Of a DNA stretch of 64,000 nt, positions 35,984 to 43,616 are shown in pieces (positions within the stretch are counted from its first letter, which is position 1; each line of letters begins with the position of its first letter). Source of the DNA: Vulcanisaeta souniana JCM 11219 (GTDB lineage Archaea; Thermoproteota; Thermoprotei; Thermoproteales; Thermocladiaceae); the NCBI RefSeq assembly GCF_026000775.1, contig NZ_AP026830.1, positions 682,001-746,000 of the forward strand, written 5' to 3'. The translations under genes were made by a program, and so were the position numbers. The notes under the pieces are model-generated. The model made no database searches and was not told the origin of the DNA. It saw nothing but the letters and a program-made list of their open reading frames with translations.

Positions 35984-36694
35984 ATGAGCTTAGTTATCGG
36001 GCGGGGGTTAGGCGAGTTGGAATTTCAGGAGTTGAATAGGAGGTTGATTTATGCGTTGTTCAGGCGTGGTGCTGATGTTCTTGAGTCGTTGAGGGATTGT
36101 GTTGGTGAGGACTGTGTGACATTGGCTAGTGAGGTTATGCGTGATGTTGATGCTGACATTAATTACATCATTGGCAGGATTAGTGATAGGTGGGCTGTGA
36201 TTGATGTGGTTGTTGATGGCGCAAAGATTATTCATTCAGTACTTAGTGCGTTTGCTGGGTATGGTTTATTGAGTACTGATTTTAAGGTGATGCTTGAGGA
36301 GCTTAGGATTAGTGATAATGATGATAATGGTACAAAGATTAGAAAGGCGCTTAATCTATATAGGAGCTTGGGTGGTATTCTCATGCATATGGCTTGCAGG
36401 GCTCGTTACAAGGGTATTAGGGTTGGGAGTATGCTCATTGATAAGTACCTATTACTTCTGGGTATGGCCATTGATAATGCCCTCATTAATGAGTTCAATA
36501 ATGCGAAGCATCTCTTGGCTGCAGCATACTTGGCTCTTTACGGTAAGGAGACTGAGGCAAGCATTGTGCTTAAGGATGTGGGGTTTAATTACGATGCAGT
36601 TGATGCGTTCTTAGGAGCATGTGCTATATTTTCGGAAATGTACGAGCATGGAATACGATTCACGGAAGATGATTTAAATGAGGAATTAGGATGA
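35984..36694 (+). CDS. Hypothetical helical protein coupled to a PIN-domain gene
   Basis: A 236-residue, almost all-helical soluble protein that I do not recognise; segments include EFQELNRRLIYALFRRGADV and LNLYRSLGGILMHMACRARY. Its stop codon overlaps the ATG of the PIN-domain frame (ATGA at 36691), so the two are translationally coupled, as toxin-antitoxin or nuclease-partner pairs are. It is too large for a classical VapB antitoxin. TATA-like AT-rich DNA lies about 40 nt upstream. Confidence 0.6.
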   Translation: MSLVIGRGLGELEFQELNRRLIYALFRRGADVLESLRDCVGEDCVTLASEVMRDVDADINYIIGRISDRWAVIDVVVDGAKIIHSVLSAFAGYGLLSTDFKVMLEELRISDNDDNGTKIRKALNLYRSLGGILMHMACRARYKGIRVGSMLIDKYLLLLGMAIDNALINEFNNAKHLLAAAYLALYGKETEASIVLKDVGFNYDAVDAFLGACAIFSEMYEHGIRFTEDDLNEELG

Positions 36695-37307
36695 GTGCGT
36701 TATTCATCGATACAAGTATCCTCGTTGAATATTACCTGTGCACACACGATACAAAGTACCTAAATGAGCATTATGCATCTTGTACCTTATTGATAAACAC
36801 CGTCTTTAAAATCTTGGAAATATGGTAATAAGTGGCTTAGTTAAGAGGGAGTTTCTATTAAAGCTTGTTGACAGAGCCGTTGAATCTGTCGTGATTACAG
36901 TTCCAATAAATCAAACACTTGAGGATTACGTGGATTACTTGACCGATGGCGTTATTTCAAGTCTTAAAATAAAAGTCATCAATACGGATAATAAAATCCT
37001 AGATATTGTATACCAATTGTATGGCATTGTCAAACAGCTAGTTAAAGATGGTAAGAAAAAAGTGCTAAGGGCTTTAGGTAGGGATGCCATTAATGCGGTT
37101 CATGCCAGTATGATTAATGCCACATTCATAACTAAGGACCATTCATTCGTTGATGCTCTGAAAAAGTTATCTAATAATGTTAATTGCAATGAGAGTGTGA
37201 TGCCTGATTTACGTATTACGAATTGTTCATTAACAATAATGCTGGGTACCACGCAATTAAAAATACATGTAATGCTCCCTGTGAACCCTACTATAACTAA
37301 GGAGTAG
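36691..37307 (+). pseudogene. PIN-domain (VapC-like) nuclease gene split by a frameshift
   Basis: 36691-36828 encodes SALFIDTSILVEYYLC, strand one of a PIN domain with the first catalytic Asp, and stops. 36822-37307 in another frame continues with ISGLVKREFLLKLVDR (second acid, Glu), GRDAINAVHASMI (third Asp) and FITKDHSFVDAL (fourth). Joined, the four acidic residues stand in PIN order, so one slip between about 36780 and 36822 breaks a former intact gene. It may be a true mutation, a sequencing slip or programmed. PIN proteins are metal-dependent RNases, often toxins. Confidence 0.65.
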
Positions 37308-37365
37308 AGATACACCGTTGCCACTATAATCCTCAATACTAAATATCCGTAAAAACGTCGTACTT

Positions 37366-37450
37366 TATTAACCCACCCTCATTGTACTCAAGCCAAACCC
37401 TCACTACATCCGGTCTAAACTTCGCTCCGTGAAATCACAAACGTGTAGGT
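37366..37450 (-). pseudogene. PaREP1 C-terminal remnant
   Basis: Minus-strand reading gives LHVCDF in one frame, then GAKFRPDVVRVWLEYNEG in another. This matches the order and spacing of LHVWGFHETKLDPEAVR in the PaREP1-type protein at 52607. A short relic with a frame change. The remainder of 37308-37600 holds nothing else I can support. Confidence 0.35.
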
Positions 37451-37600
37451 AGTTAGTCGTGCCCTAGGATTTACTGAACCAATTACTAAGTTCATTCAGT
37501 GGATCTCCTAAGTTCCGTAGCCATCTCTACCCATTCTCAAGGGTATTTGGTTCATTACCGTTATATGAAGCATTTTTATCTTTAGGGTTTAATCTTTGTT

Positions 37601-38038
37601 ATGCCATCTTACCAGCGTTGGGTTGATTGGCTGGATGAGGCTAGGGATGATTTAGATGCGGCAATTGATTTAATGAGGCTTGGTAGGTACTCAAAGGCCT
37701 GTTATCTTGCTCAGTAGGACCCAAACCAATTGGTGCAAGCTATTAATAAAGCCATCAGTGGACTGAACCCCATTGCCATCTTCATAATCGGTTCGTTGGC
37801 TCGTGGTGAGTTTGTGATGGGTATGAGTGACATAGACCTGATGGTTATAGTGAGCGGTGAGCCACCATTTAGAGCTAAGGTAATTGGGTCACCACTGGGC
37901 GATGTGGAGGTTATGGTATACACACTCGACGAATTCTGCAAACACCACACGGATAACAACATTATGCTTGAATCATTAAGAATCGGCATACCAATCATAA
38001 GCGACCCAGAGGAGCTAATGAAGCAGTGTAAGCGATGA
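37601..38038 (+). pseudogene. HEPN fragment and nucleotidyltransferase in one frame separated by TAG
   Basis: ATG 37601 begins a HEPN-type N-terminus (WVDWLDEARDDLDAAIDLMR and YSKACYLAQ) that ends at TAG 37715. The same frame continues into a minimal nucleotidyltransferase: FIIGSLARGEFVMGMSDIDL with the GS and D-x-D residues, up to 38038. A HEPN domain needs about 120 residues, but only 38 remain, so DNA between the HEPN half and the MNT half appears deleted. The MNT piece (TTG 37730) could still be expressed alone as a 102-residue protein. Confidence 0.55.
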
Positions 38039-38081
38039 ACGGCGACCCAACCATTGGGACAGGGTTGCTCAATGACCGTTC

Positions 38082-38104
38082 GCGTTACCAATAATTAGTA
38101 ACGC
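38082..38104. promoter_or_regulatory. 23-bp palindromic operator, site A
   Basis: gcgttac-caataatta-gtaacgc: the arms are complementary except for one position (C versus the expected T). It abuts the TATA element cttttataa (38104-38112) of the small winged-helix gene. The same palindrome recurs at 38157 and 42043. Confidence 0.65.
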
Positions 38105-38112
38105 TTTTATAA
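38104..38112 (+). promoter_or_regulatory. TATA box of the winged-helix regulator gene
   Basis: The sequence cttttataa lies between operator sites A and B, with a predicted start near 38134 and a leader of about 45 nt to the ATG at 38181. Confidence 0.5.
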
Positions 38113-38156
38113 ACCTTTCTCCATGCAAAGCTCCCTGGGAATTCATTTTACTTATT

Positions 38157-38179
38157 TAGTTACTAATGATTAGTAACGC
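38157..38179. promoter_or_regulatory. 23-bp palindromic operator, site B
   Basis: The core gttactaatgattagtaac (38159-38177) is a perfect 19-bp palindrome. It lies in the leader of the winged-helix gene, 2 nt before the likely ATG at 38181. Binding here would block elongation or ribosome access on the nascent transcript. Confidence 0.65.
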
Positions 38180-38180
38180 A

Positions 38181-38489
38181 ATGGGTCAGAGACCGGAGGT
38201 TCCCATGTTTGGTTTGGCGAGGTTGCTTGAGGTTATTGAGGAGTTTGAGTCTCGTAAGGGTCGTGATCCCTATACCCGTGAGTTGCTTGGTTACCTGCGT
38301 ATGTGGGGTTATGGTGAGGACCTGCTACTCTTGGCTTGGAATTTGGGGCTTGTTGAGAGGTATGATGATTATTGTGACCCTAGGACCCAGAGGGTTTGTA
38401 GGTTTAATAGGGTTAGTGGAAGGGGTCGTGAGTTTCTGAAGCATTATAGGGCCTTAATGAGACTTCTTGGTCAGTCTGACGGTGATTAG
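38181..38489 (+). CDS. Small winged-helix DNA-binding protein
   Basis: A 102-residue basic/acidic mixed protein. VPMFGLARLLEVIEEFESRK is a first helix pair, then TRELLGYLRMWGYGEDLLLL and AWNLGLVERYDDYCD give a helix-turn-helix followed by a wing (RVCRFNRVSGRGREFL), the layout of archaeal winged-helix regulators. Two cysteines (DYC and RVC) could bind metal or sense redox state. An ATG at 38166 lies inside the palindrome; ATG 38181 is the more natural start. Palindromes on both sides of its TATA box imply autoregulation. A third copy lies before thiI (42043). Confidence 0.65.
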   Translation: MGQRPEVPMFGLARLLEVIEEFESRKGRDPYTRELLGYLRMWGYGEDLLLLAWNLGLVERYDDYCDPRTQRVCRFNRVSGRGREFLKHYRALMRLLGQSDGD

Positions 38490-38493
38490 TGAC

Positions 38494-40776
38494 TTACATC
38501 ACCGTTGAGGCTATTGCCGTGATTAAACCTATTATGAATAATATGCCGAAGGCCCTAAGCACCGCTGGTTCGTAGAGTTGTGGCGCTATGTTTGTGAAGC
38601 CCAGGGCCCAGGCTATGTAGAATAGTAGCATTAGGGTGAGTCCAAGGATTAGTAGTGCCTTCCTTAGCCTTGGCTTGAGTCTCGGCCTTGATGTTAATGG
38701 CAGTGCGGCGGCTATTGGTAATGCCGCCAGGCTCATTAATAACGACTTGCCCGGTTCCTCGAGTGCCTTGATGACTGTTGGTGTTGGGCAGTGCGTTGGT
38801 TCCATGGGCTTTATTAATATTGGGTTTACGGTGATGTTCGTGAATATTACCATTGCGTTTGTCTTTATTAGTAGGTCTATTGATGAGTTAATCCATTCAT
38901 TAACCGTAATCACACCCCTCAGTACGTATAATCCGCCTCTCGTTATGTTTGTAGCTATTGATTGATTTGCTACGTTCATTGATACTAAGAACCATATGGA
39001 TCTTGTGGGTGTTGTCCCGTTTATCGTGTATGTCACAGCGTATGTGGGCGCAGTACTTGGGTAATTAAACGTGGTATTATCACTGATTATTTCCATGCCC
39101 GAACCTTCAGTCACGTATAGTATTAATGGTTGGTCCGTACGTATGTTTACTTCGTAGATTCCTGGTTCGACATTGGTGTTTAAGTTGAAGGTTATTGGGT
39201 ATGGCTTCATACCCTGCGTAATTGGTGGCGCCTCGGCAGTTGAGTCTGCGATTACCTGCCCATCCCTGAGTAGTGCCAATGAGAGGGTGGCTGGTTGGTC
39301 TATGTATGAGACTCCGTAAATAATGATGTTGTGGATCCTTCCAGTGATATTTAACCTAAGGTTAAAGGATACCACAGATCCTCTACTCACCGGTAATACC
39401 ACACCCGTGAGTTGCGTTGACATAAGTTGGGGTATTCGTGATATGTCGATGGCTGTAGCCACTACATACGTACCTGGCGGTATTGTCAACTCACCGGTAC
39501 TTATCGAGATGCTACTTTGGTATAGCCCGCCAGGTATTGTTATTGAGGGGTGGTTCTCGGTATAGTTTATGGCGTTAATAATTAATTGATTAGCCGCCAC
39601 GTCATAATCATTCACCACTAGCGGGCCGGTGTAGTCTCTAATCACGAGTTGGTAATCACCGCACACTGCGTACGTACCATTTACCCGGCTGATGGGCATT
39701 ATATAGCCTATGACCTGCCTACCTGGGTTTATGGCCATTAAGGAGTATGCCGGGAGTACCGTGCTCTCGATATAGCCCCTTGGCGCAAGTGATGCAAGGC
39801 CATAAATGTAGGCGTAATCCTTACTTAATGGCTCCCAATTAATGCCCACCTGCCCAGTCCCTTGGTATGGGGGCCACATTGGCGATATCGGCGTGGTCAA
39901 TGCCGTGATTATTAGGGCTATCGCGAGCGTTAGTACGGCCAATTTATTCTCGCGCAGTTTATGTAGGGCTTCTATGAGCGTTATTATGAGTAGTGCGGGG
40001 ACTATCGCTGTAAAGCCCATGCCACCAAGTACAGCCGTTACTAGGGCTGGTACTGCCGTGCCCAGGACAGCCAACTGCATGAATGACGTGGTCGAGAGTA
40101 AGTAAATCATATTGTTCAGTACTTCCTGCGCAGTCACCACATGGGTCAGCGGGTAGGCGCCGGCTATCCAGTAGTACGTGAATGCTATTAGGCCTATCGT
40201 CATTACGTATTGACTCGACTCATTAAACTCCCTCTTAACGAACCAGTGAGTTATTGGGACTAGGACATTGAGTAGGTCCGTGATTGGGCTTAGGAAGGCT
40301 AGTAATGCCGATAGGGCTGTACTAACTAGCCTATCATTATTATCGATGTAGTAGTACATGGCTATGGCTAGTGCCGTTGATATTGCTTGCGGTAGCCATG
40401 GGTTCGTGATTGAGTTGATCAATGAGGCGTTGATTATTGATGCAAGGACTATGGCGGTTACGGGGCCAATACCCAAACCCCTGACCCTACTTAGTTTATA
40501 TGTGTAAATTGCTATTAATGAGTTTGTAATCATTATAAGGAGCGCCATAAATACTGGTAAGTAGCCACTCATTGCCAACGGGCCAAGTAATAGGCTTTGC
40601 CCAAGATCACCAGCGCCAATACTCGCCAGGCCCAGGGACTTCATAATTAACTCCCCAAGGTCATAATAATAACCGCTCCCATTGAATAGCTGTAGCCAAA
40701 CGTAGATTATCTCAACCACGCTGACTATGTACGTGATCGCTCCAATTAGTGATTTGGCTATTAATTCACGATTCAT
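38494..40776 (-). CDS. Large polytopic membrane protein with external beta domain
   Basis: A 760-residue protein: about 9 hydrophobic helices up to residue 310, an external beta-rich region (about 330-650; pieces such as GELTIPPGTYVVATAIDISR and LTINPILIKP-like strands), then two or three C-terminal helices. The end LGFTNIAPQLYEPAVLRAFG resembles the N-terminal helix region of the protein at 21931 (LGYLNITPQLYNYEAIRAS), so the two look like members of one membrane family with a rearranged order. Function unknown; GT-C-like membrane transferase or surface-layer assembly are possibilities. Confidence 0.65.
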   Translation of the reverse strand: MNRELIAKSLIGAITYIVSVVEIIYVWLQLFNGSGYYYDLGELIMKSLGLASIGAGDLGQSLLLGPLAMSGYLPVFMALLIMITNSLIAIYTYKLSRVRGLGIGPVTAIVLASIINASLINSITNPWLPQAISTALAIAMYYYIDNNDRLVSTALSALLAFLSPITDLLNVLVPITHWFVKREFNESSQYVMTIGLIAFTYYWIAGAYPLTHVVTAQEVLNNMIYLLSTTSFMQLAVLGTAVPALVTAVLGGMGFTAIVPALLIITLIEALHKLRENKLAVLTLAIALIITALTTPISPMWPPYQGTGQVGINWEPLSKDYAYIYGLASLAPRGYIESTVLPAYSLMAINPGRQVIGYIMPISRVNGTYAVCGDYQLVIRDYTGPLVVNDYDVAANQLIINAINYTENHPSITIPGGLYQSSISISTGELTIPPGTYVVATAIDISRIPQLMSTQLTGVVLPVSRGSVVSFNLRLNITGRIHNIIIYGVSYIDQPATLSLALLRDGQVIADSTAEAPPITQGMKPYPITFNLNTNVEPGIYEVNIRTDQPLILYVTEGSGMEIISDNTTFNYPSTAPTYAVTYTINGTTPTRSIWFLVSMNVANQSIATNITRGGLYVLRGVITVNEWINSSIDLLIKTNAMVIFTNITVNPILIKPMEPTHCPTPTVIKALEEPGKSLLMSLAALPIAAALPLTSRPRLKPRLRKALLILGLTLMLLFYIAWALGFTNIAPQLYEPAVLRAFGILFIIGLITAIASTVM

Positions 40777-40806
40777 GAATGATTATGATTATAATGCGGT
40801 ACATCT

Positions 40807-41133
40807 TTAATGCTTTACCTCGATTGAGTGTAGGCAGTGCCTAATACCAATTATTAGATATATTAATTCATTAATTACCTCGCCCAGGGACTTACCACTA
40901 CTCATTATTGTGATCGGCATTTCAATCCTCAACTCATCACCGACAGCATTAATCATTAATTGACTAAGTACGTGATCACCCCTTACATAGCTCATTAATA
41001 TATCCATTACTTTACCGAGTTCATTAATCCTTATTATGCATGGCACGTAGTTAATGCCATTAATGACATACTTGCTATAGTCCATGTCGCACTCAACGTG
41101 GGTATCCCCCTCATCCCTGATTAGCGTGCTCAT
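40807..41133 (-). CDS. Hypothetical protein
   Basis: A 108-residue soluble protein, beta strands then helices (INYVPCIIRINELGKVMDIL, GEVINELIYLIIGIRHCLHS). I do not recognise it. It has a weak resemblance in layout to the small DUF-type proteins near the SPFH cluster (48862), which also begin with a strand pair including a PC-I segment. It is divergent from psmB by 53 nt. Confidence 0.5.
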   Translation of the reverse strand: MSTLIRDEGDTHVECDMDYSKYVINGINYVPCIIRINELGKVMDILMSYVRGDHVLSQLMINAVGDELRIEMPITIMSSGKSLGEVINELIYLIIGIRHCLHSIEVKH

Positions 41134-41154
41134 TAATTCGGTAACCCGGTATAA

Positions 41155-41163
41155 CTTTTTAAA
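41155..41163 (+). promoter_or_regulatory. TATA box of psmB
   Basis: The sequence ctttttaaa is centred 28 nt before the ATG at 41187; leaderless. Confidence 0.55.
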
Positions 41164-41186
41164 GGCATGCCTATTTTAGTGGTTTG

Positions 41187-41804
41187 ATGTCATCTATTGA
41201 GGAATTAATTACAGGTACCGCGGTTGGGATTAAGGCCAGTGATGGCGTTGTCCTGGCTGCGGAGAAGAGGGTTGCCTACGGGTTCACTATGTTCAGTAGG
41301 TCTGGTAGGAAGGTGTTTAGGGTTAATGATAACATTGGCATTGCATCAATAGGCATACTGGCCGATATGCAGGTACTCACCAAGATCGCCAAGGCATACA
41401 TGTCGCTCTATGCCCTGGACACAAAGACAAGGCCGAGCATTAGGTCGGCGGCTAAGCTCCTTTCATACGTACTATTCTCCAACAGGGTATTTCCATACTT
41501 CGTGGAGGTTCTTGTTGGTGGTGTTGATGATGAGGGGCCGCACATGTACATCATGGATGCGCTTGGTTCATTAATTGAGGATGACTATGCAGCCGTAGGT
41601 ACGGGAAACAAGTTGGCGATTGCGGTGCTCGAGGGTAATTACAAGCAGGGGATGAACGTTAAGGAGGCCAGGGAATTAGCTATTAAGGCAATAAACCAGA
41701 GTATCTCCAGGGATCCAGTTTCTGGGGACGGTATTGACATACTTACAATAACGAGGAGCGGCTCCACCGAAGAGACGATACCACTACAGCCATTGCGATT
41801 ATAA
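41187..41804 (+). CDS. psmB: Proteasome beta subunit
   Basis: Catalytic subunit of the 20S proteasome, an N-terminal threonine protease. A short propeptide (MSSIEELITG) is cleaved before Thr in TAVGIK. The catalytic D17 and K33 equivalents are in SDGVVLAAEKR, and the late GTG and SGDGIDI segments are typical. I prefer the ATG 41187 that follows TTG 41184, since it sits 28 nt after the TATA box. Crenarchaea usually have two beta paralogues, one inactive without its partner; this one keeps all catalytic residues. The aminopeptidase with HEAT repeats in this window may act on its products. Confidence 0.95.
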   Translation: MSSIEELITGTAVGIKASDGVVLAAEKRVAYGFTMFSRSGRKVFRVNDNIGIASIGILADMQVLTKIAKAYMSLYALDTKTRPSIRSAAKLLSYVLFSNRVFPYFVEVLVGGVDDEGPHMYIMDALGSLIEDDYAAVGTGNKLAIAVLEGNYKQGMNVKEARELAIKAINQSISRDPVSGDGIDILTITRSGSTEETIPLQPLRL

Positions 41805-41811
41805 GAAGTGA

Positions 41812-41888
41812 TGTACCCCGTCCTGGAGGGGCACGGCCTCATCGGTGGGCCAATCCCAACTCAGTCGGCCCACGCCGGCGGGGCTGGT
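41812..41888. ncRNA. GC-rich hairpin element between psmB and thiI
   Basis: Nested stems: CCCCG 41816-41820 with CGGGG 41879-41883; CGGC 41834-41837 with GCCG 41874-41877; GTGGGCC 41845-41851 with GGCCCAC 41867-41873 closing a 15-nt loop. A 7-nt bulge sits on one side. It is far richer in GC than the flanks. It could be a small RNA or a processing/termination hairpin after psmB. Strand is unclear: a TATA-like element exists on each side but neither distance is ideal. No tRNA T-arm and no K-turn pair could be matched convincingly. Confidence 0.45.
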
Positions 41889-41956
41889 AAATAGCATTAA
41901 AGTGGAATTATTAGCCTTTTCCATAAAGACTTAATAACCGCCACCATGTGGTTTTA

Positions 41957-42011
41957 CCCGTGATGTGCCTCCACGGGGCTGATGATTGATGAAATTGGTC
42001 TTTGCTGATCC
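41957..42011 (+). ncRNA. C/D-box small RNA (2'-O-methylation guide)
   Basis: The elements are in perfect order: box C-like gtgatgt (41960-41966), a 12-nt guide gcctccacgggg, box D' ctga (41979-41982), 4-nt spacer, box C' tgatga (41987-41992), a 12-nt guide aattggtctttg, and box D ctga (42005-42008). A TATA element (cttaataac, 41930-41938) predicts a start at about 41960. Archaeal C/D sRNAs guide fibrillarin to the target nucleotide paired 5 nt upstream of D or D'. By that rule the targets would be rRNA sequences cccc-G-uggaggc and caaa-G-accaauu (methylated G set apart). The last base of box C departs from consensus. Confidence 0.7.
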
Positions 42012-42042
42012 TCAAAATGCCCAGTCATTGTTGGTTCATTTT

Positions 42043-42065
42043 GTGTTACCAACGATTGGTAATGC
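42043..42065. promoter_or_regulatory. 23-bp palindromic operator, site C (upstream of thiI)
   Basis: gtgttaccaacgattggtaatgc is symmetric across a central cga apart from c/t changes at mirrored positions. It shares the consensus g-y-gttac-y-aa-y-n-att-r-gtaa-y-gc with sites A and B at the winged-helix gene. It directly precedes a TATA-like ggtttattg (42066-42074) in the same geometry as site A, about 100 nt before the thiI start. Confidence 0.6.
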
Positions 42066-42164
42066 GGTTTATTGTAGTGGAAGTTAGTGGTGCCATTAAT
42101 GCCTTGTTTGATGTTGAGGTAGATTTTTATTCGCCAGTTTTCTCCTTTGTTTGATAGTTGTTGT

Positions 42165-43616
42165 ATGGCTTTGATCCTGGTTAGGTATGGTGAGGTTGCA
42201 ATTAAGGGACCGGGCACTAGGTCAATGATGGAGGGATTGCTCATGCATAACGTACTCAGTGGCTTGAGGAGTATTGGTGTTGATGCTAGGATTGCCAGGT
42301 CCCAGGGTAGGTTGTTTGTTGAGGTTCCTGACGATAAGGTTAAGGGCGGCATTAACGTGATTAGTAGGGTCTTTGGTGTTAAGTCATTGTCGCCGGTCAA
42401 GGCCTACGTGTTCAAGGACATTAATGACATTGTTGGCGTTGCCGTTAATGAGTGGAGGGACTTGGTTAGGGGTAGGAGGTTCGCGGTTAGGGTTCACAGG
42501 GTTGGTTCACATAACTTCACCTCATTGGATGTGGCTAAGGCCGTCGGTGCGGCCCTAAAGCCGTTCAGTGCCGGTGTTGATCTCGAGAGGCCTGATATTG
42601 AACTGTTCATTGAGGTTAGGAACGATAAGGCGTATTTATTTACTGAAGTGATTAATGGGCCTGGTGGTTTACCGCTTGGTTCTGAGGGTAGGTTACTGGC
42701 TTTGATATCCGGTGGCTTTGATTCACCCGTGGCCGCCTGGTTCATGATGAAGAGGGGTTCCTACGTCGATGCATTGTTCTGCTCATTAGCCTACCCAATT
42801 GATGTGATTAATTTCCTCAGGGTTTCACATGAACTATTTAATAGGTGGTCTATTGGTTATGACCCGAGGCTCTTCATAGTCGACTGTTCATCATTGATTA
42901 ATGAGTTTAGGGCTAAGGCAAACCCACGCATGTGGAGTGTATTGTTTAAGAGGATTCTCTATGAGGTTGCGTCTAGGGTAGCCAAGTCAATAGGTGCCCT
43001 GGGCCTTGTGACCGGTGAGTCCCTGGGGCAAGTGTCATCGCAGACCCTCCATAACCTAATGGCCATTGAGTATGGTATTGACCTACCCATTTACAGGCCA
43101 CTGATTGGGCTTGATAAGGATGACATAGTGGATTACGCTAAGAAAATAGGTACCTATGGAGAGTCCATGAGGACTGAGGAGTTCTGCGCCCTATTCTCCG
43201 AGAGACCCAGGACTAAGGTCTCAATTGATGAGTTAAATAATGAGTTGAGGAAGCTCGATCAAGGTCTCATTAATAATCTGCTGAATAGCGTCGTTACATT
43301 GAGGGCTAGTTCGGCTGTTAAGGTCATTGATGAGTTAATGCTTGGAACCGGTGATTTGGAGATTGATCACGTGCCAGATAACGCGGTGATCATTGACCTA
43401 AGGAGTAGGGACGAGTATGAGACATGGCATTACCCAGGTGCTCTGAATGTCAATATTGACAAACTCGTAAATACAGTCGAATCCCTGGGTAGAAACAAGA
43501 CATATGTGTTATACTGCAGTAGGGGCTTGAGTAGTAGGTGGGGTGCGCTCGAGCTTAGGAGGCTGGGCTTCAGGGCTTTCTCCATAGACATTAATAGGCT
43601 GAGGGGATCACCATGA
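42165..43616 (+). CDS. thiI: tRNA 4-thiouridine synthase ThiI with C-terminal rhodanese domain
   Basis: Sulfur insertion at U8 of tRNA (and thiamine-thiazole sulfur in some organisms). Order: ferredoxin-like/THUMP domain (about 1-165, beginning ALILVRYGEVAIKGPGTR), PP-loop ATP site LISGGFDSPVAAWFMM (about 178), and a rhodanese domain (from about 385) with active Cys in YVLYCSRGLSSRWGAL. Many archaeal ThiI lack the rhodanese domain, so this bacterial-like full form is noteworthy. I start at ATG 42165 (MALILVRYGEV); the open frame begins at TTG 42147. The stop overlaps the endonuclease V start (ATGA). Operator site C and the C/D sRNA lie upstream. Confidence 0.9.
   Translation: MALILVRYGEVAIKGPGTRSMMEGLLMHNVLSGLRSIGVDARIARSQGRLFVEVPDDKVKGGINVISRVFGVKSLSPVKAYVFKDINDIVGVAVNEWRDLVRGRRFAVRVHRVGSHNFTSLDVAKAVGAALKPFSAGVDLERPDIELFIEVRNDKAYLFTEVINGPGGLPLGSEGRLLALISGGFDSPVAAWFMMKRGSYVDALFCSLAYPIDVINFLRVSHELFNRWSIGYDPRLFIVDCSSLINEFRAKANPRMWSVLFKRILYEVASRVAKSIGALGLVTGESLGQVSSQTLHNLMAIEYGIDLPIYRPLIGLDKDDIVDYAKKIGTYGESMRTEEFCALFSERPRTKVSIDELNNELRKLDQGLINNLLNSVVTLRASSAVKVIDELMLGTGDLEIDHVPDNAVIIDLRSRDEYETWHYPGALNVNIDKLVNTVESLGRNKTYVLYCSRGLSSRWGALELRRLGFRAFSIDINRLRGSP

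Noticed and set aside
42099-42122. Seven-codon ATG frame between site C and thiI as a leader peptide
   Set aside because: Too short to distinguish from chance; no ribosome site.
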